Translations under genes and position numbers: made by a program
Shown here: positions 10,420 to 19,055 of the stretch, one piece after another
Numbering within the stretch: position 1 is the stretch's first letter
Layout of the letters: every line of letters begins with the position of its first letter
The notes under the pieces: generated by a model
What the model saw: the letters and a program-made list of their open reading frames with translations, nothing else
Databases searched by the model: none
What the model was told of the DNA's origin: nothing
Assembly (NCBI RefSeq): GCF_014205135.1
Contig: NZ_JACHMY010000001.1
Span: 4,898,001-4,962,000, forward strand
Direction of reading: 5' to 3'
DNA from: Kribbella italica
Lineage (GTDB): Bacteria > Actinomycetota > Actinomycetes > Propionibacteriales > Kribbellaceae
Length of the DNA stretch: 64,000 nt

Positions 10420-11010
10420 CCGGTGGTTGGCTCGCTGGTTGACCTCGGCGAGCTCGACCGTCTGCTGGATTCGCCGGGTGCGCGTCTCGGGGCGCTTGGC
10501 GAGGGCGATCCACTCGAGGATGACGCGCTTGGACGACGGCGGGAACTTCGCGAAGTGCCGGCCTGCTTGCTCGTTCCGGTCGAGCTCCGTCTGGAGGTCG
10601 GCCGGGACGATCAGGTCCTGGGCCTCGGCGAGCACGTCCCACACTCCGGTCTTCTGGGCCCGCTCGATCACGGCGATCCCTGCCGGCGCCATCAGCCCAT
10701 CGGCCGTCAGCCGGGCGACACGCTCGCGGTTCACCTTGCTCCAGGTGCTGCGCGGGTTCCGCGGGGTGAAGCACTGGTACGTCGTGGAGTCGTCGCGCCG
10801 GATCGTCTTGCTGTCCACCCACCCGAAGCACAACGCGTGCTCGACCGCCGCGACGTAATCCACGACGTCCTCGGCGCCTCGGCCCACCACCAGCCACACG
10901 GCCCGCTCGGTCTCCCCGTTGGCCGCGAGCCAGGCGCGCCACTCCGCCACATCCGCCGGCCGGACCGCCAACGCGTCCGACATCTCCGTCTTCGCCACCG
11001 TGCTGCTCAT
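10402..11010 (-). CDS. YdeI/OmpD-associated family protein
   Basis: This 202-residue cytoplasmic protein has the YdeI-type layout: an N-terminal DUF-like domain (EWRAWLAANGETERAVWLVV, then CFGWVDSKTIRRDD, YQCFTPRNPRSTWSK) and a C-terminal YdeI helix pair (KFPPSSKRVILEWIALAKRPETR). In other bacteria this family is linked to envelope or peptide stress, but no reaction is known. ATG 11010 is chosen because of the upstream GAGAGGA site and because residues before it are not family-like. The last residues are encoded by the inverted-repeat element. A long palindrome just upstream probably controls it. Confidence 0.82.
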   Translation of the reverse strand: MSSTVAKTEMSDALAVRPADVAEWRAWLAANGETERAVWLVVGRGAEDVVDYVAAVEHALCFGWVDSKTIRRDDSTTYQCFTPRNPRSTWSKVNRERVARLTADGLMAPAGIAVIERAQKTGVWDVLAEAQDLIVPADLQTELDRNEQAGRHFAKFPPSSKRVILEWIALAKRPETRTRRIQQTVELAEVNQRANHRTPTTH

Positions 11011-11054
11011 CTCCGGGGTCCTCTCGCTTGCCGTCTGATCCCACTCTCCCGCAG

Positions 11055-11081
11055 ATAAGTGCTCACCCAATGAGCACTTAT
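11055..11081. promoter_or_regulatory. 27-bp perfect palindrome between divergent genes
   Basis: ATAAGTGCTCA, a CCCAA spacer, then TGAGCACTTAT form 11-bp perfect arms. The site lies between the divergent YdeI-family gene (start 11010) and the hypothetical gene at 11102, just before the latter's GGAGGA. It is far enough from any stop codon to be an operator rather than a terminator. The cognate regulator is not adjacent. Confidence 0.6.
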
Positions 11082-11101
11082 TGTGGAGGATGATCGGGTT
11101 C

Positions 11102-11743
11102 ATGGACGAGACACCGGACATCGAGCAGTACTCCGACGAGAGCCGCGCGGCGCTCCGCCTGCGTACCGACGAGTTGATCGAGGGCCTGCGCGCGCACGCC
11201 GAGGTGCTGGTCGGTCTGCGCGGCGGTAGCGCCGAGCGGGAGGACCTGTTCACCGAGAACGAAGCGCTCGGGAAACTGCTCGGTGCGTGGGACGACGCCG
11301 TGCTCGACCACACCGGGACCGTGGTGCCGTCCGGCGGGTACGACGACGACGTTCTCGCTGACGAGGAGGACGAGGAGGACGGCGGCCCCGTCGGCGTGCT
11401 GACGCTGGTGACGCGGGTCGATCTGGGCGTGCGCGACACCGCCGAGTTGCTGAACGCCGGGCGGGCGGCGCACCGGCGGCTTCAGCCGGAGGAGAGCGAG
11501 GCGGACGCGCTCGTCGCGATCGGCGACGAGGCGCAGGCGGTGTACGCGCTGCTGCACGAGGCGGGTGAGCCGTGGCTCGAGCTGCCGGGGACCGGCCTGC
11601 TGGCGGCGACCCGTCTCTACGTCGAACCGGAGGACTACGCGATTCCGGGCGACGAGGACGAGGACGGCTTCTCCCCCGAGGCAATCGTCGAGGAGGTCGC
11701 CGTCCCCGAAGGAACGCTGTTGTTCAGCGAGTCCTGGGGCTAG
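11102..11743 (+). CDS. Hypothetical acidic protein, 213 aa
   Basis: I do not recognise this family. The protein is soluble and strongly acidic, with a low-complexity run ([11 protein letters not shown]) near residue 90 and another acidic patch (GDEDEDG) near the end. The first half is helical with regular heptad-like leucines ([20 protein letters not shown]). No signal peptide, membrane helix or metal motif is evident. ATG 11102 fits the GGAGGA at 11085-11090 better than the ATG at 11090, which overlaps that site. Its TAG stop shares the four bases CTAG with the stop of ogt on the other strand. Confidence 0.65.
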   Translation: MDETPDIEQYSDESRAALRLRTDELIEGLRAHAEVLVGLRGGSAEREDLFTENEALGKLLGAWDDAVLDHTGTVVPSGGYDDDVLADEEDEEDGGPVGVLTLVTRVDLGVRDTAELLNAGRAAHRRLQPEESEADALVAIGDEAQAVYALLHEAGEPWLELPGTGLLAATRLYVEPEDYAIPGDEDEDGFSPEAIVEEVAVPEGTLLFSESWG

Positions 11744-12225
11744 AACAGGGCGTCGCCGCGTTCCAGGTCGAGGAGTTGCTGTTTGCGGGGCAGGCCGCCG
11801 CCGTACCCGGTGAGACTGCCGGACGCGCCGATCACCCGGTGGCACGGGACGATGATGCTGATCGGGTTCTTGCCGTTGGCCAGGCCGACGGCTCGCGACG
11901 CGGTCAGTGGCTTGCCGAGGGCAACGGCCAGTTCGCCGTACGTCGTGGTGGTGCCGTACGGGATGGCGAGCAGGCCGGTCCAGACCTCTTGCTGGAATGG
12001 CGTTCCGGCCGGCGCGAGCGGGACGTCGAAGGTGGTGCGCTCGCCGGCGAAGTACTCCGCCAGCTGGTCGACGACCTTGGGCAGGATCGAGTCGTCGCGG
12101 GCGCCGAAGGCTTCGATGGGCGGGCGGTGGCGGTGCTGCTCCATGTAGAGGCCGGTCAGTTCGTCGTCGGGTGAGCCGACGAGGGTGAGATCGCCGATCG
12201 GGCTCTCGAGTACGGCGTACGGCAT
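11740..12225 (-). CDS. ogt: Methylated-DNA--protein-cysteine methyltransferase
   Basis: This 161-residue suicide repair protein transfers the methyl group from O6-methylguanine to its own cysteine. The active site PCHRV lies near residue 126. The helix-turn-helix region ([20 protein letters not shown]) and the glycine-rich C-terminal loop ([18 protein letters not shown]) are typical. It is the last gene of an alkylation-repair operon: the GNAT gene ends one base before it, and the Ada-AlkA fusion heads the set. The fused Ada-type domain upstream lacks this O6 transferase module, so the operon splits Ada functions between two proteins. Confidence 0.95.
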   Translation of the reverse strand: MPYAVLESPIGDLTLVGSPDDELTGLYMEQHRHRPPIEAFGARDDSILPKVVDQLAEYFAGERTTFDVPLAPAGTPFQQEVWTGLLAIPYGTTTTYGELAVALGKPLTASRAVGLANGKNPISIIVPCHRVIGASGSLTGYGGGLPRKQQLLDLERGDALF

Positions 12226-12226
12226 G

Positions 12227-12763
12227 TCAGGGGCGGGCGATGCGGTAGAGGACGTGACGCCGCAGGCGGTGGCCGGGCTCCAGTCGTGAGTGGTCGAAGT
12301 CGTCCGCCTCGTCGTGCGTCATGCCGATGCGTTGCATGACGCGCTGGGACGGCAGGTTGGTGGTCGCGGTGAACGAGACGATCTCGTCCAGCCCGAGCGG
12401 TCCGAACCCGTACGCCAGTGCGGCCCGGGCCCCCTCGGTCGCATAGCCGTTGCCCCAGGCATCCTTCGAGAGCCGCCAGCCGATCTCGACGGCCGGGGTG
12501 AAGGGCGCCTCGAAACTCGCGACCGACAGCCCGGTGAAGCCGATGAACCGGCCCGTCTCGAGCACCTCCACCGCCCACCAGCCGAACCCTCGCTCGACGA
12601 CGGCCCGGGCGGTCCGGTCGACCATCTCGTCGCTCTGCTCGCGGGTCAGCATCGCCGGGAAGTGCTCCATCACCGCCGGGTCCGCGTTCAGGGCCGCGAA
12701 CGGCTCCTTGTCGGCCTCGGTCCACTGGCGCAGCAGCAGCCGCTCGGTCCGCAACTCGGTCAT
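12227..12763 (-). CDS. GNAT family N-acetyltransferase (RimJ/RimL-like)
   Basis: This 178-residue acetyltransferase belongs to the Acetyltransf_3 (RimJ/RimL-like) branch. It begins [13 protein letters not shown], has the central strand FIGFTGLSV, then the acetyl-CoA motif region [14 protein letters not shown] and the late VMQRIGM segment. It should acetylate an amine on a small molecule or protein; the substrate is unknown. The start at ATG 12763 leaves a one-base gap after the alkA stop, and its own stop is one base before ogt, so it is firmly within the repair operon. Whether it has a repair role is unproven. Confidence 0.88.
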   Translation of the reverse strand: MTELRTERLLLRQWTEADKEPFAALNADPAVMEHFPAMLTREQSDEMVDRTARAVVERGFGWWAVEVLETGRFIGFTGLSVASFEAPFTPAVEIGWRLSKDAWGNGYATEGARAALAYGFGPLGLDEIVSFTATTNLPSQRVMQRIGMTHDEADDFDHSRLEPGHRLRRHVLYRIARP

Positions 12764-12764
12764 C

Positions 12765-14237
<1,473 letters not shown>

Positions 14238-14408
14238 CTCCCCAGCATCGCTGGTCGCGCCGACAACTCCTAGCGGTTTTGCGCCATCAAGGTGACCGGT
14301 CGGGTAGCAGGAAAACGACGGCAGGATCCGGCGGCGCGAACCCGCCAGCTTCTGGGTGCCGCGGCGGCTGAACTGGAGGGGAAGCGACGGACAACCAGGA
14401 AGTTGATG

Positions 14409-15152
14409 ATGATGAACGACCTTACGGGCAAGCTGGTACTCGTGACCGGCGGGAGCCGTGGCATCGGCGCCGCTTCCGCGATCGCGCTGGCAGTGGCGGG
14501 TGCCGATGTGGCGATCACCTACCAGAGCGCGGCCGACGAGGCGGCGCAGGTGGTGAAGCAGATCGAGGCGGCTGGGCGGCGGGGGTTCGCGTTCCAGGCG
14601 GATGCTGCCGACGCGACTGCCGTGGAGGAGACGGTCGCACGGGCGGTCGACGCGCTGGGTGGGCTCGATGTGCTGGTCAACAACGCCGGCGTCGGGTCGA
14701 GCGGGATGATCTCGGACGTCGCGTTGGAGGAGGTCGACCGGGTTCTCGCGGTGAACGTGCGTGGGGCGTACGTCGCTGCGCGGGCGGCCGCTGCGCGGTT
14801 GTCGGACGGTGGGCGGATGATCCACGTCGGCAGCACGATCGCTTCACGGAACGCGGGACCGGGGATGACGCTGTACGCGCTGAGCAAGTCGGCGGTGGTC
14901 GGGATGAGCAAGGGACTCGCGCGGGACCTCGGTCCGCGGGGGATCACGTCGAACGTCGTACAGCCCGGGCCGACCGACACGGCGATGAACCCGGCCGACG
15001 GCCCGTACGCCGAGGCGCAGCGCGGCGCGCTCGCCCTCGACCGCTTCGGGACGACCGACGAGGTGGCGGCGCTGATCGTCTACCTCGCCGGGCCGACCGC
15101 GGCGTACATCACGGGCACCGAGCTGACGATCGACGGCGGCCACGCCGCCTGA
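14409..15152 (+). CDS. SDR family NAD(P)-dependent oxidoreductase (3-oxoacyl-ACP reductase-like)
   Basis: This 247-residue classical short-chain dehydrogenase has the cofactor motif TGGSRGIG near the start, NNAG in the middle, catalytic serine in HVGSTIAS, YALSK with the Tyr-x3-Lys pair, and a C-terminal YITGTELTIDGG as in FabG-like enzymes. Three consecutive ATG codons lie at 14406, 14409 and 14412; 14409 gives the best 6-base spacing from AGGAAG. It is divergent from the alkA operon, sharing a 170-base region in which I see no palindrome. The substrate is unknown. Confidence 0.9.
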   Translation: MMNDLTGKLVLVTGGSRGIGAASAIALAVAGADVAITYQSAADEAAQVVKQIEAAGRRGFAFQADAADATAVEETVARAVDALGGLDVLVNNAGVGSSGMISDVALEEVDRVLAVNVRGAYVAARAAAARLSDGGRMIHVGSTIASRNAGPGMTLYALSKSAVVGMSKGLARDLGPRGITSNVVQPGPTDTAMNPADGPYAEAQRGALALDRFGTTDEVAALIVYLAGPTAAYITGTELTIDGGHAA

Positions 15153-15199
15153 GTGGGCGGGGCGGCGCCACTGTCGGTGGGGGCCTCTACGGTGACCGG

Positions 15200-15985
15200 A
15201 TGAAGTTCTCGGTGACGTTCGGGGCTGTGGGTGACGGGCGGGATCCGCGCGGGCTGGCGGAGCTCGCCCGGATCGCCGAGGAGTCGGGGTGGGACGGGGT
15301 GTTCCTGGAGGACTATCTCGCGTACCAGGGCGACACCTCGCTGCCGACGTACGACCCGTGGATCTGTCTGGCGGCGATGGCGTGTGCGACAAGCTCGGTG
15401 CGGTTGGGTACGACGGTGACGCCGCTGCCGCGGCGGCGGCCGTGGAAGGTCGCGGCCGAGGCGGTGGCGCTGGATCACCTGTCAGGTGGGCGGATGATCC
15501 TCGGCGTCGGGATCGGGGATCCGGCGGATCCGTTCCTCGACGGGGTGAGCGATCCGCGCGTGCTGGCGGAGATGCTCGACGAGGGCCTGGCGGTGATCGA
15601 CGCGCTGTGGTCCGGCGAGCCTGTTCACCACCAGGGAAAGCACTACCAGCTCGACGGCGCCCAACTGACCGCGCGCCCGCTCCAGCACCCCCGCATCCCG
15701 ATCTGGATCGGCGGCAACCTGCTCGTCCCCGCCGTACGCCGACGAATCCTCCGGTGGGACGGCTCCTGTGCCTACAAAGGCCCGACCACGGCCTCCCTTC
15801 CGATCCTCCCCGAGGACGTCAGCGCCCTGAGAGCCGAACGAGGCAACGACTTCGACCTCAAAGTCAGCGGCGGCGACCCGAGCGCCTTCGCCGCAGCCGG
15901 CGCCACTTGGTGGGGCCGCTGGATCGCCCCCGGCCCTCGCGCCGAAGCCGAACAGATCCTCCGAGCCGGCCCGCCGAAGCTCTGA
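15200..15985 (+). CDS. LLM class F420/flavin-dependent oxidoreductase
   Basis: This 261-residue protein has the bacterial luciferase-like fold. Features are the N-terminal strand KFSVTFGAV, the WDGVFLEDYL motif, the PLPRRRPWKVAAEAVALDHLS block and the GRMILGVGIGD cofactor-region signature. In actinomycetes such proteins usually use coenzyme F420 or FMN to oxidise or reduce small organics. It is somewhat short for the family. A P-loop kinase gene starts one base after the stop, so the two are co-transcribed. Substrate unknown. Confidence 0.88.
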   Translation: MKFSVTFGAVGDGRDPRGLAELARIAEESGWDGVFLEDYLAYQGDTSLPTYDPWICLAAMACATSSVRLGTTVTPLPRRRPWKVAAEAVALDHLSGGRMILGVGIGDPADPFLDGVSDPRVLAEMLDEGLAVIDALWSGEPVHHQGKHYQLDGAQLTARPLQHPRIPIWIGGNLLVPAVRRRILRWDGSCAYKGPTTASLPILPEDVSALRAERGNDFDLKVSGGDPSAFAAAGATWWGRWIAPGPRAEAEQILRAGPPKL

Positions 15986-15986
15986 C

Positions 15987-16517
15987 ATGCCCGACCTGAT
16001 CATCCTCCGAGGCAACTCCGCCTCCGGAAAGTCCACCCTCGCCCTGGAGCTCCAGCGCGCCCTCGGCCCCGGTACGGCGAACGTCGGCCAGGACCACCTC
16101 CGCCGGGTGATCCTCCGCGAGCACGACGTCCCCGACGGCGACAACATCACCTTCATCGCCGACGCCGTGCGTTCCTGCCTCCGCCTCGGCTACACCACGA
16201 TCCTCGAAGGCATCCTCTACTCCCCGCACTACGGCACGATGCTGCGCAGGTTGCTTGCGGAGCACCCGGGTACGACCCACGTCTTCTACCTGGACGTTCC
16301 GCTGGACGAGACGCTGCGGCGGCACGAGCTGAAACCGATGACGGTCCCCGCGAGCAAGCTGCGCGAGTGGTACCACCGGCTCGACCTGCTGGGTGTCGAG
16401 GGCGAGATCACCGTCGACGGGTCGCCCGGCTTACCAGAGGTCCTCGCCGTACTGCTCGACGGGATCGGCCCGGTCACCGCTCCGCAACAAGCCCTCGACC
16501 CGGACCGCTTCGTCTAG
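15987..16517 (+). CDS. P-loop AAA/kinase-like protein
   Basis: This 176-residue nucleotide-binding protein has Walker A GNSASGKST (residues 9-17), an internal HDVPDGDNITFIADAV segment, and the LID-like stretch DVPLDETLRRHELKP. It resembles the small zeta-toxin/AAA_33 kinases often annotated as ATP-binding proteins. No partner antitoxin is adjacent, so a phosphotransferase acting on a metabolite or antibiotic is as likely as a toxin role. It directly follows the LLM oxidoreductase with a one-base gap. Confidence 0.82.
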   Translation: MPDLIILRGNSASGKSTLALELQRALGPGTANVGQDHLRRVILREHDVPDGDNITFIADAVRSCLRLGYTTILEGILYSPHYGTMLRRLLAEHPGTTHVFYLDVPLDETLRRHELKPMTVPASKLREWYHRLDLLGVEGEITVDGSPGLPEVLAVLLDGIGPVTAPQQALDPDRFV

Positions 16518-16524
16518 CTGAAGG

Positions 16525-17265
16525 TCAGCCCTGGGCGGTCGGGCGGATGCTGAGCTCGCCGATCTCGACGTCGTCAGGCTGCTCGACGGCGAAGGCGATC
16601 GCGCGGGCGACAGCCTCCGGAGGCAGGGCGGACTCCCGCATGTTGTCACGGATCCGTTCGCGGATAGTTGCATCCGGCATCGAGTCCGCGAGGTTGGTGC
16701 GCACGTACCCCGGTGAGATCGCGGTAGTGCGCAGGACGCCGTCGGTGGACTCCTGGCGCAGGCCCTCGAGCAGCGTACGGACGGCGTTCTTCGTCGCCGC
16801 GTAGACCGCCATCGTGGGGGTGATCTTCAGGCCGGCGGTCGAGACGGTCGTCACCAGATGGCCTCGGCCCTGTTCGCGGAACACCGGCAGCGCGGCGGCG
16901 ATGCCGTTCAGGACACCGCGGAGGTTGACGTCGATCATCGCCGTCCAGCCGTCGGTGTCGAGGTCGGCGACCTGGCTGATCGGGGCGATCCCGGCGTTGC
17001 TCACCAGGACGTCGAGCCGGCCGAACCCGTCGACCGTCGTACCGACCAGCCGGTGCAGGTCCTCGGCCCGCGTGACATCGACCGGACAGCTGAGCGCGTG
17101 ACCGCCCGCGTCCCGGATCTCCTGCGCGATCGTGTCGATGCGATCGGTACGCCGGGCCGCGAGCACGACCGCGGCGCCGCGGCCGGCGAGCAGCCGGGCA
17201 GTCGCTTCGCCGATGCCGCTGCTCGCGCCGGTGATGGCCACGACGGTGCCGTCGAGGGTGGACAT
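16525..17265 (-). CDS. SDR family oxidoreductase
   Basis: This 246-residue short-chain dehydrogenase has TGASSGIG at residues 12-19, SNAGIA (variant of NNAG), catalytic serine in TTVSTAG and YAATKNAV with the Tyr-x3-Lys pair, and ends with a tail typical of the YdfG/sepiapterin-like branch. It is divergent from a TetR gene across two copies of a perfect GGACACGTGTCC palindrome, the classic layout of a repressor and its target enzyme. The redox substrate is unknown, but it is likely the ligand source for that TetR. Confidence 0.9.
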   Translation of the reverse strand: MSTLDGTVVAITGASSGIGEATARLLAGRGAAVVLAARRTDRIDTIAQEIRDAGGHALSCPVDVTRAEDLHRLVGTTVDGFGRLDVLVSNAGIAPISQVADLDTDGWTAMIDVNLRGVLNGIAAALPVFREQGRGHLVTTVSTAGLKITPTMAVYAATKNAVRTLLEGLRQESTDGVLRTTAISPGYVRTNLADSMPDATIRERIRDNMRESALPPEAVARAIAFAVEQPDDVEIGELSIRPTAQG

Positions 17266-17285
17266 TCAGGACCTCCCGATAGAGT

Positions 17286-17328
17286 GGACACGTGTCCGTT
17301 TCTTCTCCAGCGTAGCGGACACGTGTCC
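17286..17328. promoter_or_regulatory. Twin TetR operators, GGACACGTGTCC
   Basis: GGACACGTGTCC occurs at 17286-17297 and again at 17317-17328, both followed by GTTT on the plus strand. Start-to-start spacing is 31 bases, about three helical turns. The pair sits between the divergent SDR and TetR genes and should let one dimer set control both. Confidence 0.78.
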
Positions 17329-17358
17329 GTTTACAACCCGAACCGCCAGGAGCCGTGT

Positions 17359-17913
17359 GTGAGCACCACCCCGCGCCGGTCCGACGCCACCGCGAACCGG
17401 GCCCGGATCATCGAGGTCGCCCGGGCCGCGCTCGCGGAGTCCGACGACGTCCGGCTGAACGCGATCGCCAAGCGCGCCGGGATCGGCCAGGGCACGCTCT
17501 ACCGGCACTTCCCGACCCGCGAAGCGCTGCTCGCCGAGGTCTATCGGCGTGACGTGGACGAACTCGTGTCCGCCGCGCCGGCACTGCTGGCCGAGCGCGA
17601 ACCGGTGAGCGCACTGGCCGCTTGGCTCGACCGGGTGGTCGACTACGCCGAGGTCAAGCGCGGAGTCCTGGCCGCGCTCGAATCAGCCGCCTCCCAGGAC
17701 CTCTTCAACCACAGTCAAGGCCCGATCGCCGACGCCCTCACCGTGCTGCTCGACGCCGGCAAGAGGTCCGGGGACTTCCGCCAGGACGTCGACGCCCGGG
17801 ACGTCATCCTGCTCATCGCCTACCTCAGCCGCCTCGACCAGGAGGAGTGGGACGCTCGCGCCCGCCCGCTGATGCGCATCGTGCTCGACGGGGTTCGTCA
17901 CAGAGAGCAGTAG
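17359..17913 (+). CDS. TetR family transcriptional regulator
   Basis: This 184-residue repressor has the TetR helix-turn-helix LNAIAKRAGIGQGTLYRHFPTREALLAEVY near residues 35-64 and a helical ligand/dimer domain behind it. GTG 17359 follows AGGAG by 7 bases and gives the usual short N-terminal arm. It faces the SDR gene across two GGACACGTGTCC sites and most likely represses both. The effector is unknown. Confidence 0.9.
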   Translation: MSTTPRRSDATANRARIIEVARAALAESDDVRLNAIAKRAGIGQGTLYRHFPTREALLAEVYRRDVDELVSAAPALLAEREPVSALAAWLDRVVDYAEVKRGVLAALESAASQDLFNHSQGPIADALTVLLDAGKRSGDFRQDVDARDVILLIAYLSRLDQEEWDARARPLMRIVLDGVRHREQ

Positions 17914-17964
17914 GCGCTCCGACTGTTGACAACGCAGCTTGCCGGGGGTGAGACTGCGGGGGAA

Positions 17965-17978
17965 TTTTAACGTTCAAA
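17965..17978. promoter_or_regulatory. LacI-type operator upstream of lacI-family gene
   Basis: TTTTAACGTTCAAA is centred on the CG dinucleotide typical of LacI-family sites (AACGTT core) and is palindromic at 12 of 14 positions. It lies 24 bases before the GTG start of the LacI-family gene, so it probably mediates autoregulation. Confidence 0.6.
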
Positions 17979-18001
17979 CGCCCGGCTGGTGAGGGGGTTC
18001 G

Positions 18002-19012
18002 GTGGCTACGCTCAAGCAGGTCGCGGCACATGCCGATGTTTCCGTGCAGACCGTTTCCAATGCGCTGAACGCTCCGCACCGGTTGCGGCCGGACACCCTC
18101 GAGCGCGTGACCCGGTCGATCGAGTTGCTCAACTACCGGCCCAATCGTAACGCCCGATCGTTGCGGACCAGTGCGGTCGAGCTGATCGGGTACTGCGTGC
18201 CCAGCTGGCACGGTGGGCAGGCGCACCTGGTGATGGACCAGTTCCTGCACGCGTTGTGCGCGGCGGCAGAGACGACCGGGCGGCACATCTTGTTGTTCAC
18301 GGCACCGGCCGGTGCGGACGGGATGTCGGTGTACGACGACCTGCACGCGCGGCGGCTGGTCGACGGGTTCGTGCTGTCGCAGACCGAGACGCACGATCCG
18401 CGGCACGGGTGGTTGAAGGACCAGCGGATCCCGTTCGTGTCGTTCGGGCGGGTGTGGAAGGAGTCGACCCAGCCCGGGCCGTACGTCGATGTCGACGGTG
18501 CCGGTGGGTGCGCGATGGCGACACGGCACCTGTACGACGGTGGGCGGCGGCGGATCGGGTTCCTCGGGTGGCCGCGGTCGTCGGGGCTGGCGGAGGACCG
18601 GCTCGCCGGATGGCGTGATGCCTGCGTCGAGCTGGGGCTGCCGGTGGACGGACTCGCGGTGCACTGCGTCGAGGACACCTTCGACGAGGGTGCGCGGGGT
18701 GCCGCTTCGTTGCTCGACGCACCCGAACCGGTCGACGCGATTGTTGCCTTGAGCGACGTACTGGCCCTGGGCGCGCTGCGCGAGCTCAACCGGCGCGGGC
18801 TGGCCGCCGGGACCGAGGTCGCGCTGACCGGGTTCGACGACTCGCCGCTGGCGTCGGTCGTCTCGCCGGCGCTGACCACGTTGCGCCAGCCGATCGACCT
18901 GATCGCCAACGAACTGATCGACATCCTGACCGGCCCGGACCTGTCCGAGGAGCCGGTCGAACGCCTGCTGCAACCCGAACTGATCGTCAGGGGCAGCTCA
19001 GCCCCCGGCTGA
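18002..19012 (+). CDS. LacI family transcriptional regulator
   Basis: This 336-residue regulator has an N-terminal LacI helix-turn-helix (TLKQVAAHADVSVQTVSNAL) with hinge helix, then a periplasmic-binding-protein-like sugar domain (about 60-335) with the GFDDSPLASVVSPALTTLRQ segment. GTG 18002 is preceded by a GAGGGGG site. It lies 43 bases upstream of a secreted glycosidase on the same strand and is its likely sugar-responsive controller. The operator-like TTTTAACGTTCAAA upstream supports autoregulation. Confidence 0.92.
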   Translation: MATLKQVAAHADVSVQTVSNALNAPHRLRPDTLERVTRSIELLNYRPNRNARSLRTSAVELIGYCVPSWHGGQAHLVMDQFLHALCAAAETTGRHILLFTAPAGADGMSVYDDLHARRLVDGFVLSQTETHDPRHGWLKDQRIPFVSFGRVWKESTQPGPYVDVDGAGGCAMATRHLYDGGRRRIGFLGWPRSSGLAEDRLAGWRDACVELGLPVDGLAVHCVEDTFDEGARGAASLLDAPEPVDAIVALSDVLALGALRELNRRGLAAGTEVALTGFDDSPLASVVSPALTTLRQPIDLIANELIDILTGPDLSEEPVERLLQPELIVRGSSAPG

Positions 19013-19055
19013 TGACGCGGCGCGCGAGAGTGCCGCGAGAAGGAGGAATCCTGTC